Positions 1 to 12,129 of a stretch of DNA of 64,000 bases are shown in pieces. This DNA is from Meghimatium bilineatum (taxonomy: Eukaryota; Mollusca; Gastropoda; Stylommatophora; Philomycidae), in contig CM067317.1 of NCBI GenBank assembly GCA_034231615.1, positions 394,501-458,500 on the forward strand. Direction: 5' to 3'. Every line of letters starts with the position of its first letter. Position 1 is the first letter of the stretch. Below the pieces are notes generated by a model, which was not told the origin of the DNA, did no database searches, and worked only from the letters and a program-made list of their open reading frames with translations. Made by a program: the position numbers and the translations under genes.

Positions 1-3000
1 TTATTAGCACTGATGTAGAACGTGTTTTGTTGTTAATACCACTGATGTATGTATGTATGAAGTGGTTTGTTGTTATTATCACTGATGTATGTATGTGTGA
101 AGTGTTTTCTTGTTATTATCACTGATGTTTGAAGAATTTTGTTGTTATTACCACTGATGTATGTATGTATGAAGTGTTTTGTTGTTATTATCACTGATGT
201 ATGTGTGAAGTGTTTTGTTGTTATTACCACTGATGTATGAAGTGTTTTGTTGTTAATATCACTGATGTATGTATGTATGAAGGGTTTTATTATTATCGCT
301 GATGTATGTGTGTATGAAGTGTTATGTTGTTATTACCACTGATGTATGAAGTGTTTTGTTGTTAATACCACTGATGTATGAAGTGTTTTGTTGTTAATAC
401 CACTGATGTATGAAGTGTTTTGTTGTTAATACCACTAATGTATGTATGTATGAAGTGTTTTGTTGTTAATACCACTAATGTATTTATGTATGAAGTGTTT
501 TGTTGTTAATACCACTGATGTATGTATGTATGAAGTGTTTTCTTGTTAATACCACTGATGTATGTATGTATGTATGAAGTGTTTTGTTGTTATTACCACT
601 GATGTATGAAGTGTTTTGTTGTTAATACCAATGATGTATGAAGTGTTTTCTTGTTAATACCACTGATGTATGAAGAGTTTTGTTGTTAATACCACTAATG
701 TATGTATGTATGAAGTGTTTTGTTGTTAATACCACTGATGTATGTATGTATGAAGAGTTTTGTTGTTAATACCACTAATGTATGTATGTATGAAGTGTTT
801 TGTTGTTAATACCACTGATGTATGTATGTATGAAGTGTTTTGTTGTTAATACCACTGATGTATGAAGTGTTTTGTTGTTAATACCACTGATGTATGAAGT
901 GTTTTGTTGTTAATACCACTGATGTATGAAGTGTTTTGTTGTTAATACCACTGATGTATGAAGTGTTTTGTAGTTAATACCACTGATGTATGAAGTGTTT
1001 TGTAGTTAATACCACTGATGTATGTATGTATGTAGTGTTTTGTTGTTGTTGCAACTGATGTATGTATTATTATCACTGATGTATGTATGTATGTATTTAT
1101 GAAGTGTTTTGTTATTACCACTGATTTATGTATGTATGAAGTGTTTTGTTGTTGTTACCACTGATGTATGTATGTATGTGTGAAGTGTTTTGTTGTTATT
1201 ATCACTAATGTATGTATGTATGAAGTGTTTTGTTGTTAATATCACTGATGTATGAAGTGTTTTGTTGTTATTACCACTGATGTATGAAGTGTTTTGTTGT
1301 TATTACTACTGATGTATGAAGTGTTTTGTTGTTACCACTGATATATGTATGTATGAAGTGTTTTGTTGTTATTACCACTGATGTATGAAGTGTTTTGTTG
1401 TTAATATCACTGATGTATGAAGTGTTTTGTTGTTATTACCACTGATGTATGAAGTGTTTTGTTGTTATTACTACTGTTGTATGAAGTGTTTTGTTGTTGT
1501 TACCACTGATATATGTATGTATGAAGTGTTTTGTTGTTAATACCACTGATGTGTGAAGTGTTTTGTTGTTAATACCACTGATGTGTGAAGTGATTTGGTG
1601 TTAATACCACTGATGTATGAAGTGTTTTGTTGTTATTACCACTGATGTATGAAGTGATTTGTTGTTAATACCACTTATGTATGAAGTGATATGTTGTTAA
1701 TACCACTGATGTATGAAGTGATTTGTTGTTAATACCACTGATGTATGAAGTGATTTGTTGTTAATACCACTGATGTATGAAGTGATTTGTTGTTATTAGC
1801 ACTGATGTATGAAGTGTTTTGTTGTTAATACCACTGATGTATGAAGTGGTTTGTTGTTATTATCACTGATGTATGTATTTGTGAAGTGTTTTGTTGTTAA
1901 TACCACTGATGTGTGAAGTGTTTTGTTGTTAATACCACTGATGTATGAAGTGATTTGTTGTTAATACTACTGATGTATGAAGTGATTTGTTGTTAATACC
2001 ACTGATGTATGAAGTGATTTGTTGTTAATACCACTGATGTATGAAGTGTTTTGTTGTTATTACCACTGATGTATGAAGTGATTTATTGTTAATACCACTG
2101 ATGTATGAAGTGATATGTTGTTAATACCACTGATGTATGAAGTGATTTGTTGTTAATACCACTGATGTATGAAGTGATTTGTTGTTAATACCACTGATGT
2201 ATGAAGTGATTTGTTGTTATTAGCACTGATGTATGAAGTGTTTTGATGTTGTTACCACTGATGTATGTATTTATGAAGTGTTTTGTTGTTATTACCACTG
2301 ATGTATGTATATATGAAGTGTTTTGTTGTTATTACCACTGATGTATGTATGTATGAAGTGTTTTGTTGTTATTACCACTGATGTATGTATGTATGAAGTG
2401 GTTTGTTGTTATTACCACTGATGTATGAAGTGTTTTGATGTTGTTACCACTGATGTATGTATTTATGAAGTGTTTTGTTGTTATTACCACTGATGTATGT
2501 ATATATGAAGTGTTTTGTTGTTATTACCACTGATGTATGTATGTATGAAGTGTTTTGTTGTTATTACCACTGATGTATGTATGTATGAAGTGTTTTGTTG
2601 TTATTACCACTGATGTATGTATGTATGAAGTTGTTATTACCACTGATGTATGTATGTATGAAGTGTTTTGTTGTTATTACCACTGATGTATGTATGTATG
2701 AAGTGTTTTGTTGTTATTACCACTGATGTATGTATGTATGAAGTGTTTTGTTGTTATTACCACTGAAGTATGTATGTATGAAGTTGTTATTACCACTGAT
2801 GTATGTATGTATGAAGTGTTTTGTTGTTATTACCACTGATGTATGTATGTATGAAGTGTTTTGTTGTTATTACCACTGATGTATGTATGTATGAAGTGTT
2901 TTGTTGTTATTACCACTGATGTATGTATGTATGAAGTGTTTTGTTGTTATTACCACTGATGTATGTATGTATGAAGTGTTTTGTTGTTATTACCACTGAA

Positions 3001-6000
3001 GTATGTATGTATGAAGTTGTTATTACCACTGATGTATGTATGTATGAAGTGTTTTGTTGTTATTACCACTGATGTATGTATGTATGAAGTGTTTTGTTGT
3101 TATTACCACTGATGTATGTATGTATGAAGTGTTTTGTTGTTATTACCGCTGATGTATGTATGTATGAAGTTGTTATTACCACTGATGTATGTATGTATGA
3201 AGTGTTTTGTTGTTATTACCACTGATGTATGTATGTATGAAGTGTTTTGTTGTTATTACCACTGATGTATGTATGTATGAAGTGTTTTGTTGTTATTACC
3301 ACTGAAGTATGTATGTATGAAGTTGTTATTACCACTGATGTATGTATGTATGAAGTGTTTTGTTGTTATTACCACTGATGTATGTATGTATGAAGTGTTT
3401 TGTTGTTATTACCACTGAAGTATGTATGTATGTATGAAGTTGTTATTACCACTGATGTATGTATGTATGAAGTGTTTTGTTGTTATTACCACTGATGTAT
3501 GTATGTATGAAGTGTTTTGTTGTTATTACCACTGATGTATGTATGTATGAAGTTGTTATTACCACTGATGTATGTATGTATGAAGTGTTTTGTTGTTATT
3601 ACCACTGATGTATGTATGTATGAAGTGTTTTGTTGTTATTACCACTGAAGTATGTATGTATGAAGTGTTTTGTTGTTATTACCACTGAAGTATGTATGTA
3701 TGAAGTGTTTTGTTGTTATTACCACTGATGTATGTATGTATGAAGTGTTTTGTTGTTATTACCACTGAAGTATGTATGTATGAAGTGTTTTGTTGTTATT
3801 ACCACTGATGTATGTATGTATGAAGTGTTTTGTTGTTATTACCACTGATGTATGTATGTATGAAGTGTTTTGTTGTTATTACCACTGATGTATCTATGTA
3901 TGAAGTGTTTTGTTGTTATTACCACTGAAGTATGTATGTATGAAGTTGTTATTACCACTGATGTATGTATGTATGAAGTGTTTTGTTGTTATTACCACTG
4001 AAGTATGTATGTATGAAGTTGTTATTACCACTGATGTATGTATGTATGAAGTGTTTTGTTGTTATTACCACTGATGTATGTATGTATGAAGTGTTTTGTT
4101 GTTATTACCACTGATGTATGTATGTATGAAGTTGTTATTACCACTGATGTATGTATGTATGAAGTGTTTTGTTGTTATTACCACTGATGTATGTATGTAT
4201 GAAGTGTTTTGTTGTTATTACCACTGAAGTATGTATGTATGAAGTGTTTTGTTGTTATTACCACTGAAGTATGTATGTATGAAGTGTTTTGTTGTTATTA
4301 CCACTGATGTATGTATGTATGAAGTGTTTTGTTGTTATTACCACTGATGTATGTATGTATGAAGTGTTTTGTTGTTATTACCACTGATGTATGTATGTAT
4401 GAAGTGTTTTGTTGTTATTACCACTGATGTATGTATGTATGAAGTTGTTATTACCACTGATGTATGTATGTATGTGTGAAGTGTTTTGTTGTTATTATCA
4501 CTAATGTATGTATGTATGAAGTGTTTTGTTGTTAATATCACTGATGTATGAAGTGTTTTGTTGTTATTACCACTGATGTATGAAGTGTTTTGTTGTTATT
4601 ACTACTGATGTATGAAGTGTTTTGTTGTTACCACTGATATATGTATGTATGAAGTGTTTTGTTGTTATTACCACTGATGTATGAAGTGTTTTGTTGTTAA
4701 TATCACTGATGTATGAAGTGTTTTGTTGTTATTACCACTGATGTATGAAGTGTTTTGTTGTTATTACTACTGTTGTATGAAGTGTTTTGTTGTTGTTACC
4801 ACTGATATATGTATGTATGAAGTGTTTTGTTGTTAATACCACTGATGTGTGAAGTGTTTTGTTGTTAATACCACTGATGTGTGAAGTGATTTGGTGTTAA
4901 TACCACTGATGTATGAAGTGTTTTGTTGTTATTACCACTGATGTATGAAGTGATTTGTTGTTAATACCACTGATGTATGAAGTGATATGTTGTTAATACC
5001 ACTGATGTATGAAGTGATTTGTTGTTAATACCACTGATGTATGAAGTGATTTGTTGTGTATACCACTGATGTATGAAGTGATTTGTTGTTATTAGCACTG
5101 ATGTATGAAGTGTTTTGTTGTTAATACCACTGATGTATGAAGTGGTTTGTTGTTATTATCACTGATGTATGTATTTGTGAAGTGTTTTGTTGTTAATACC
5201 ACTGATGTGTGAAGTGTTTTGTTGTTAATACCACTGATGTATGAAGTGATTTGTTGTTAATACTACTGATGTATGAAGTGATTTGTTGTTAATACCACTG
5301 ATGTATGAAGTGATTTGTTGTTAATACCACTGATGTATGAAGTGTTTTGTTGTTATTACCACTGATGTATGAAGTGATTTGTTGTTAATACCACTGATGT
5401 ATGAAGTGATATGTTGTTAATACCACTGATGTATGAAGTGATTTGTTGTTAATACCACTGATGTATGAAGTGATTTGTTGTTAATACCACTGATGTATGA
5501 AGTGATTTGTTGTTATTAGCACTGATGTATGAAGTGTTTTGTTGTTAATACCACTGATGTATGTATGTATGAAGTGGTTTGTTGTTATTATCACTGATGT
5601 ATGAAGTGTTTTGATGTTGTTACCACTGATGTATGTATTTATGAAGTGTTTTGTTGTTATTACCACTGATGTATGTATATATGAAGTGTTTTGTTGTTAT
5701 TACCACTGATGTATGTATGTATGAAGTGTTTTGTTGTTATTACCACTGATGTATGTATGTATGAAGTGTTTTGTTGTTATTACCACTGATGTATGTATGT
5801 ATGAAGTTGTTATTACCACTGATGTATGTATGTATGAAGTGTTTTGTTGTTATTACCACTGGTGTATGTATGTATGAAGTGTTTTGTTGTTATTACCACT
5901 GATGTATGTATGTATGAAGTGTTTTGTTGTTATTACCACTGAAGTATGTATGTATGAAGTTGTTATTACCACTGATGTATGTATGTATGAAGTGTTTTGT

Positions 6001-8340
6001 TGTTATTACCACTGATGTATGTATGTATGAAGTGTTTTGTTGTTATTACCACTGATGTATGTATGTATGAAGTGTTTTGTTGTTATTACCACTGAAGTAT
6101 GTATGTATGATGTTGTTATTACCACTGATGTATGTATGTATGAAGTGTTTTGTTGTTATTACCACTGATGTATGTATGTATGAAGTGTTTTGTTGTTATT
6201 ACCACTGATGTATGTATGTATGAAGTGTTTTGTTGTTATTACCACTGATGTATGTATGTATGAAGTGTTTTGTTGTTATTACCACTGATGTATGTATGTA
6301 TGAAGTGTTTTGTTGTTATTACCACTGAAGTATGTATGTATGAAGTTGTTATTACCACTGATGTATGTATGTATGAAGTGTTTTGTTGTTATTACCACTG
6401 ATGTATGTATGTATGAAGTGTTTTGTTGTTATTACCACTGATGTATGTATGTATGAAGTGTTTTGTTGTTATTACCGCTGATGTATGTATGTATGAAGTT
6501 GTTATTACCACTGATGTATGTATGTATGAAGTGTTTTGTTGTTATTACCACTGATGTATGTATGTATGAAGTGTTTTGTTGTTATTACCACTGATGTATG
6601 TATGTATGAAGTGTTTTGTTGTTATTACCACTGAAGTATGTATGTATGAAGTTGTTATTACCACTGATGTATGTATGTATGAAGTGTTTTGTTGTTATTA
6701 CCACTGATGTATGTATGTATGAAGTGTTTTGTTGTTATTACCACTGAAGTATGTATGTATGTATGAAGTTGTTATTACCACTGATGTATGTATGTATGAA
6801 GTGTTTTGTTGTTATTACCACTGATGTATGTATGTATGAAGTGTTTTGTTGTTATTACCACTGATGTATGTATGTATGAAGTTGTTATTACCACTGATGT
6901 ATGTATGTATGAAGTGTTTTGTTGTTATTACCACTGATGTATGTATGTATGAAGTGTTTTGTTGTTATTACCACTGAAGTATGTATGTATGAAGTGTTTT
7001 GTTGTTATTACCACTGAAGTATGTATGTATGAAGTGTTTTGTTGTTATTACCACTGATGTATGTATGTATGAAGTGTTTTGTTGTTATTACCACTGAAGT
7101 ATGTATGTATGAAGTGTTTTGTTGTTATTACCACTGATGTATGTATGTATGAAGTGTTTTGTTGTTATTACCACTGATGTATGTATGTATGAAGTGTTTT
7201 GTTGTTATTACCACTGATGTATGTATGTATGAAGTGTTTTGTTGTTATTACCACTGAAGTATGTATGTATGAAGTTGTTATTACCACTGATGTATGTATG
7301 TATGAAGTGTTTTGTTGTTATTACCACTGATGTATGTATGTATGAAGTGTTTTGTTGTTATTACCACTGAAGTATGTATGTATGAAGTTGTTATTACCAC
7401 TGATGTATGTATGTATGAAGTGTTTTGTTGTTATTACCACTGATGTATGTATGTATGAAGTGTTTTGTTGTTATTACCACTGATGTATGTATGTATGAAG
7501 TTGTTATTACCACTGATGTATGTATGTATGAAGTGTTTTGTTGTTATTACCACTGATGTATGTATGTATGAAGTGTTTTGTTGTTATTACCACTGAAGTA
7601 TGTATGTATGAAGTGTTTTGATGTTATTACCACTGAAGTATGTATGTATGAAGTGTTTTGATGTTATTACCACTGATGTATGTATGTATGAAGTGTTTTG
7701 TTGTTATTACCACTGATGTATGTATGTATGAAGTGTTTTGTTGTTATTACCACTGATGTATGTATGTATGAAGTGTTTTGTTGTTATTACCACTGATGTA
7801 TGTATGTATGAAGTTGTTATTACCACTGATGTATGTATGTATGAAGTGTTTTGTTGTTATTACCACTGATGTATGTATGTATGAAGTGTTTTGTTGTTAT
7901 TACCACTGATGTATGTATGTATGAAGTTGTTATTACCACTGATGTATGTATGTATGAAGTTGTTATTACCACTGATGTATGTATGTATGAAGTTGTTATT
8001 ACCACTGATGTATGTATGTATGAAGTTGTTATTACCACTGATGTATGTATGTATGAAGTTGTTATTACCACTGATGTATGTATGTATGAAGTGTTTTGTT
8101 GTTATTACCGCTGATGTATGTATGTATGAAGTGTTTTGTTGTTATTACCACTGAAGTATGTATGTATGAAGTGTTTTGTTGTTATTACCACTGAAGTATG
8201 TATGTATGAAGTGTTTTGTTGTTATTACCACTGAAGTATGTATGTATGAAGTGTTTTGTTGTTATTACCACTGAAGTATGTATGTATGAAGTGTTTTGTT
8301 GTTATTACCGCTGATATATGTATGTATGAAGTGTTTTGAT
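1..8340. repeat. 8.3 kb minisatellite, 32/33/40-bp units
   Basis: The tract is a continuous tandem array built on a unit with core gaagtgttttgttgttatta followed by ccactgatgtat. Three main unit forms are visible. A 40-bp form ends with three TGTA-type tetranucleotides. A 32-bp form lacks two of them; example starts are 861 and 893. A 33-bp form lacks GTGTTTT; an example is near 2631. Variants gaagtatg and gatttg mark sub-blocks. The array starts before the window and decays at about 8340, just upstream of a splice acceptor, so it probably lies in an intron of the kelch gene. Short reading frames in it come only from the repeat. Confidence 0.97.
1158..7822. repeat. Tandem segmental duplication of ~3.3 kb inside the minisatellite
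   Basis: Rare unit variants recur in the same order in 1158-4453 and in 4454-about 7822. A tgtgtgaagtg unit followed by atcactaatg occurs at about 1180-1210 and 4476-4506. The shortened ttgttaccactgatatatg unit is at 1326 and 4622. The ttgatgttgt variant is at 2435 and 5611. The accgct variant is at 3145 and 6474. The offsets (about 3296, 3176, 3329, 3369) change by unit-sized steps, so the two blocks have since gained and lost units. Copy A contains an additional local duplication around 2243/2435. Confidence 0.88.
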
Positions 8341-8377
8341 GCTGATACTTATACATGAAGTGTTTTATATCTGAATT

Positions 8378-8395
8378 GTCTTCATTCTATTTCAG
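8378..8395 (+). promoter_or_regulatory. Splice acceptor of the kelch terminal exon
   Basis: The pyrimidine-rich ttcattctatttcag precedes an open frame that continues in phase from position 8396 into kelch sequence. The added residues include YECAILLGGR, which fits a kelch strand and its diglycine. A second possible acceptor (ttttag, ending 8443) is in the same phase but would remove that strand, so I prefer 8395/8396. Confidence 0.75.
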
Positions 8396-9298
8396 GTCAC
8401 ACCAAGGTATACATTTCCATATTACGAATGTGCAATTCTTTTAGGAGGTCGTCTAGTGGATGGTCTGAGCAATGATGTGGAGTGTTATCGTGCAGATTTG
8501 CGTGAGTTTTCAGAGTTACGGACACTGCCGTTTAAGAAAAGAAATGAGTTTGCTGCCTGTGCTGTTGGTGATGAAATTTTTGTCTCAGGTGGACTCCGAA
8601 GTTCTGAGTTCTGGAAATATGATCCAACATTTGATACATGGTTGAGAGGTGCCAACATGATGGTAGCCAGACGGAGACATTCTATGGCTGCTGTTGACCA
8701 TACCATCTTTGTTTTGGGTGGTTTTGATGAAGAATTTGTGTTAGATTCCATTGAAAAGTGGGATAAAAAGTCCAATAAGTGGGAGGAAGTGGGACGTCTA
8801 TCAACAGCTGTAGAAAATATGGGTTATGTTGCGTATGGGAAATATATCTACCTGTTTGGTGGTAAAAATATTGAGGAGGTTGTGACTGACACAGTTCAAT
8901 GTTTTGATACCAGGACATCAACTTGCACTATTCTTCAGAAAGCTCTTCCAGCTCATGACATGTGTTTAAGTGCTTGTGTTCTAGATCATGCCATTTACGT
9001 ACTTGGCCTAGAGGGCTTCTTCCGATACATACCAGATCAGGATGAGTGGGAATTTCTCAAGGACATGCATCTTCCCAGAGATTTTGTCAGTCTTGCTGTG
9101 TTAGACCAGAAGCTATATGCCTTTGGAGGACGACGGAGAGGTGCTAAAGATAACCTTTATTCTGATTCGATTGAAGTGTATGATCCAAAACACAATAGTT
9201 GGGAATGTGCAGGTACAACTCCCGTGCGTATGTACTCATACGGATGTGTGCGCATTTTACTTAGCCAACAGAGAAGTGCAAGTCTACACAGCCTCTAG
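8396..9298 (+). CDS. Kelch-repeat protein, C-terminal exon (KLHL-like, partial)
   Basis: The exon encodes 300 residues and a stop. It holds about six kelch blades. Diglycine motifs occur at exon residues 17-18 (LLGGR), 65-66 (VSGGL), 108-109 (VLGGF), 155-156 (LFGGK) and 244-245 (AFGGR). The fifth blade is degenerate, with LGLEG near 203-207. The typical spaced Tyr/Trp pairs (KYDPTFDTW, KWDKKSNKW, VYDPKHNSW) are present. Kelch propellers of this sort are usually the substrate-binding half of BTB-BACK-kelch adaptors for cullin-3 ubiquitin ligases. The BTB and BACK domains would lie upstream of the window, so that architecture is inferred. The frame is intact from the acceptor at 8395 to TAG at 9296, and the minisatellite occupies the preceding intron. 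No ATG start is needed, because this is an internal-to-terminal exon. I cannot assign a specific KLHL member. Confidence 0.88.
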   Translation, partial: VTPRYTFPYYECAILLGGRLVDGLSNDVECYRADLREFSELRTLPFKKRNEFAACAVGDEIFVSGGLRSSEFWKYDPTFDTWLRGANMMVARRRHSMAAVDHTIFVLGGFDEEFVLDSIEKWDKKSNKWEEVGRLSTAVENMGYVAYGKYIYLFGGKNIEEVVTDTVQCFDTRTSTCTILQKALPAHDMCLSACVLDHAIYVLGLEGFFRYIPDQDEWEFLKDMHLPRDFVSLAVLDQKLYAFGGRRRGAKDNLYSDSIEVYDPKHNSWECAGTTPVRMYSYGCVRILLSQQRSASLHSL

Positions 9299-10139
9299 TG
9301 GAAAGGGGGAGGGGGCCTCTGTTCAGACAACATTCTCAAACACCTTGAGCACTAACCAGCAGTACATCTCAGTGTTATAGTAGCAGTTCTGCCATTGGCT
9401 ATAATTCCTTATGGATCAGGCAAATGTGACTCATGAGATAATTACTCCTGCCCTGAAGTTGTCTGGTCAGTTCTGTTAGACAATGTCACCCTGGACACAA
9501 TGGGACTTATAGTGCCTTATTGAACTTTGTGATTTCCCTAACTGCATCATTAAGCCATTTGTCTTGTACTCTAGAGGTTGCAGGTTAGATCTGTGGTCGT
9601 GATACCATATTTACAAGTGCATTCTTTTAGAGATCCCTAGAATGATCACTTTAGTTAACTATCGTTGGAAGCTACAGAGTTACATGCTATGAGTGGTACT
9701 CTTGGCAGGCAGCATGTTGCTTCATTGAGTAACTAACAGCTTGTCCTTCAGGTTAAACTTGACAACCTAAAGCTGTGAGGTAGAAACCATGATACTATCC
9801 ACAGCCTGACCCTGTGCCACTATCCACAGACAGACATGTAACCTATGATCAGAATAGAGGACAAGACTTGATGATATTTAAGAACTTTCAATGAAATTTT
9901 AGACAAATCTTCCAACAATCACAACAGAGGACAGTGACAAGACTTGATAACAGATAAATACTTTCAATGAGATTTTTGAAAAATAAAATATTAATAACAC
10001 AGGATACAGATATTGCCTGTAAGAACCCAGAACATAACAGAAAAGATATCATAAAAGCACAAGTGAGACCAAAGAAATGACATTTATAAATCTTGAATAA
10101 AACTGTCAGCAGACATCAACAAACACATCATAGAACAAA
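9299..10139 (+). other. Presumed 3' UTR and downstream of the kelch gene
   Basis: There is no convincing coding frame. Candidate poly(A) signals on the plus strand are AATAAA at 9982-9987 and 10096-10101. A stretch near 9570-9605 (gaggttgcaggttagatctg) resembles the B-box region of a tRNA-derived SINE, but I cannot find a matching A box. Confidence 0.45.
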
Positions 10140-11195
10140 CAAGAGCACTTGTCAAAGAGTATCTCAGTATAATCACAAAGATTAAAGAAACAAATGAGCA
10201 GTGATTAACTTTGAGCTCAGTCAAATTAATGAGCAGTGACCTCTGAGATCACACAGACAAACAAACTAATCAGCAGTGACTAACTCTGAGCTTACACAAA
10301 CAGACAAATGAGCAGTGACTAACATTGAGCTCAGAAAAACGAGCGGTGATTAACTCTGAGCTCACACAAACAGACTAATGAGCAATGAGTAACTTTTAGC
10401 TCAAACAAACTAATCAACAGTGACTACCTCTGGGCTTACATAGGCAGACAAACTAATCAGGAGTGACTAACTCTGATCTCAGACAAACTAATCAACAGTA
10501 ACTAAATCTGAGCTCACACAGACAGATGCACTAAAGAACAGTGACTAACTCCAAGCTCACACAAACAGACAAACTAATCAACAGTGACTGTGAACTGAAA
10601 TAGACAAACTAATCAGCAGGGACTAGCTCTGATCTCACACAGACAGACAAACCAATCAGCAGTGACCAACTCTGAGCTCACACACACAGACAAACTGATC
10701 AGCAGTGACTAACTGTGAACTGAAATAGACAAACTAATCAGCAGGGACTAGCTCTGATCTCACACAGACAGATAAACCAATCAGCAGTGACCAACTCTGA
10801 GCTTACACACACAGACAAACTGATCAGCAGTGAATAACTGATCTTACACAGACAGACAAACTAATCAGCAGTGACTAACTCTGATCTCACACAGACAGAC
10901 AAACTAATCAGCAATGATTAACTCTGAGCTCACACACAGTAATCAACAGTGACTAATTCTGAGCTCACAAAAACTAGCAAATGAAGCAGCAGTGGCTAAC
11001 TCTGAGCTCAAACAGACAAACTAATCAGCAGTGACTAACTCTGACCTCAGACAGACAAATCAGCAGTGACTAAGTCTGAGCTCACAAAAACTAGCAAATG
11101 TAGCGGCAGTGGCTAACTCTGAGCTCAAACAAACTAATCAGCAGTGACTAAGTCTGAGCTCACAAAAACTAATGAGCAGTGGTAATAAACTTTAA
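10140..11195. repeat. Degenerate minisatellite (agcagtgactaactctgagc family)
   Basis: About 20 or more imperfect copies of agcagtgactaactctgagc occur, separated by variable cacacagacagacaaacta linkers, with unit lengths of about 35-60 bp. The array is older and more diverged than the array at 1-8340. It carries no gene. Confidence 0.85.
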
Positions 11196-11458
11196 GAGAT
11201 GCTGCACCAGCTGTCTTCATGAAACTTAAGAGTAGACTTCTGATTTCAAGAAAACTACTGACAAACTAATGACCAATCACCAAATAAGAATACCCAGTAC
11301 AGTTATTGCTGTGATTTTCGTTGGTCACTATGCATATACTTTGTGTTATCTGCCAACGTTAGCCAATGAAATAATTGAAAAATGTGACGTAAAAATGTTG
11401 ATTCTGATTTTTGTAAAATTCGATTAGGTCTTATTTGCCCACCGACCACGTGTCCCAT

Positions 11459-11722
11459 ATCAGTCATTGACCTTGCCCAGAAGACATGCTTGTGTGCCAG
11501 ACATATTGTATACCCAACAGTCACTGACCTTGCCCAGAAGGCATACATGTGTGCCAGACATATTGTATACCCAACAGTCACTGACCTTGCCCAGAAGGCA
11601 TACATGTGTGCCAGGCATATTGTATCCTCAACAGTCACTGACCTTGCCCAGAAGGCATACCTGTGTTCCTGGTAAATTGTATCCTCAAAAGTGACTGAAT
11701 TTGCCCAGAGACACACCTGTGT
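11459..11722. repeat. 57-bp tandem repeat, ~4.5 copies
   Basis: The motif tgaccttgcccagaag starts at about 11468, 11525, 11582 and 11639, a period of 57 bp. Because 57 is divisible by three, several frames stay open on both strands across the array. Those frames are by-products of the repeat and not genes. Confidence 0.9.
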
Positions 11723-12129
11723 ACTGCCTGCTGTAAAACACCTGTCACTGAGACCATCATCATCCCCATGATGATAACTATTTATCTTTGTATGGTTGTA
11801 TAATGCTGAGATAAGAAAGCACCAGGAGAGTTTCTATTGAGATTTCTTGTGTGCTTCTACTCACATTCCATTCTAGTTTGCTGTGTGTAAATAAGACCCA
11901 TCATCTGAAACCTTGTTTTACCATTTCACATTTTCTTTGGTTTTGAAACTTGTGTTGCATGAAGTTTCTGACATAACGTGACACCAACTATGTATCAACT
12001 CTGAGTGCAAAGAAAGTTAGCAAAGACCTTACTTCAAGTTTGTCATACTTGGAGACTAGTTAGAAACTTACTGTCAAGATTTCAAACTTCTGTCCTTGAA
12101 TGAAGTCATTAGCCCTCTTCCTCAATGAC
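11723..12129. other. Unannotated spacer
   Basis: I see no gene, no clear repeat family and no RNA gene in this spacer between the 57-bp array and the 3' end of the LINE at 12130. Confidence 0.4.

Noticed and set aside
7820..8154. Open frames of 83-87 codons in the large minisatellite on both strands
   Set aside because: They are repeats of one short unit read in several frames, without a plausible protein, and they vanish with unit-length changes.
1..8340. CRISPR-like direct repeats
   Set aside because: Units are contiguous with no unique spacers, the host is eukaryotic and there are no cas genes.
1..8340. Hammerhead-ribozyme-like core (ctgatg ... gaag) in each minisatellite unit
   Set aside because: The conserved CUGANGA and GAAA boxes are not matched (CUGAUGU and GAAG), and no flanking stems can be drawn.
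8485..8921. Minus-strand frames opposite the kelch exon
   Set aside because: They are shadows of the plus-strand exon, which has clear kelch motifs and a splice acceptor.
11303..11716. 137-codon minus-strand frame with a repeated ARSVTV-type unit
   Set aside because: It is generated by the 57-bp tandem repeat and also read on the opposite strand.
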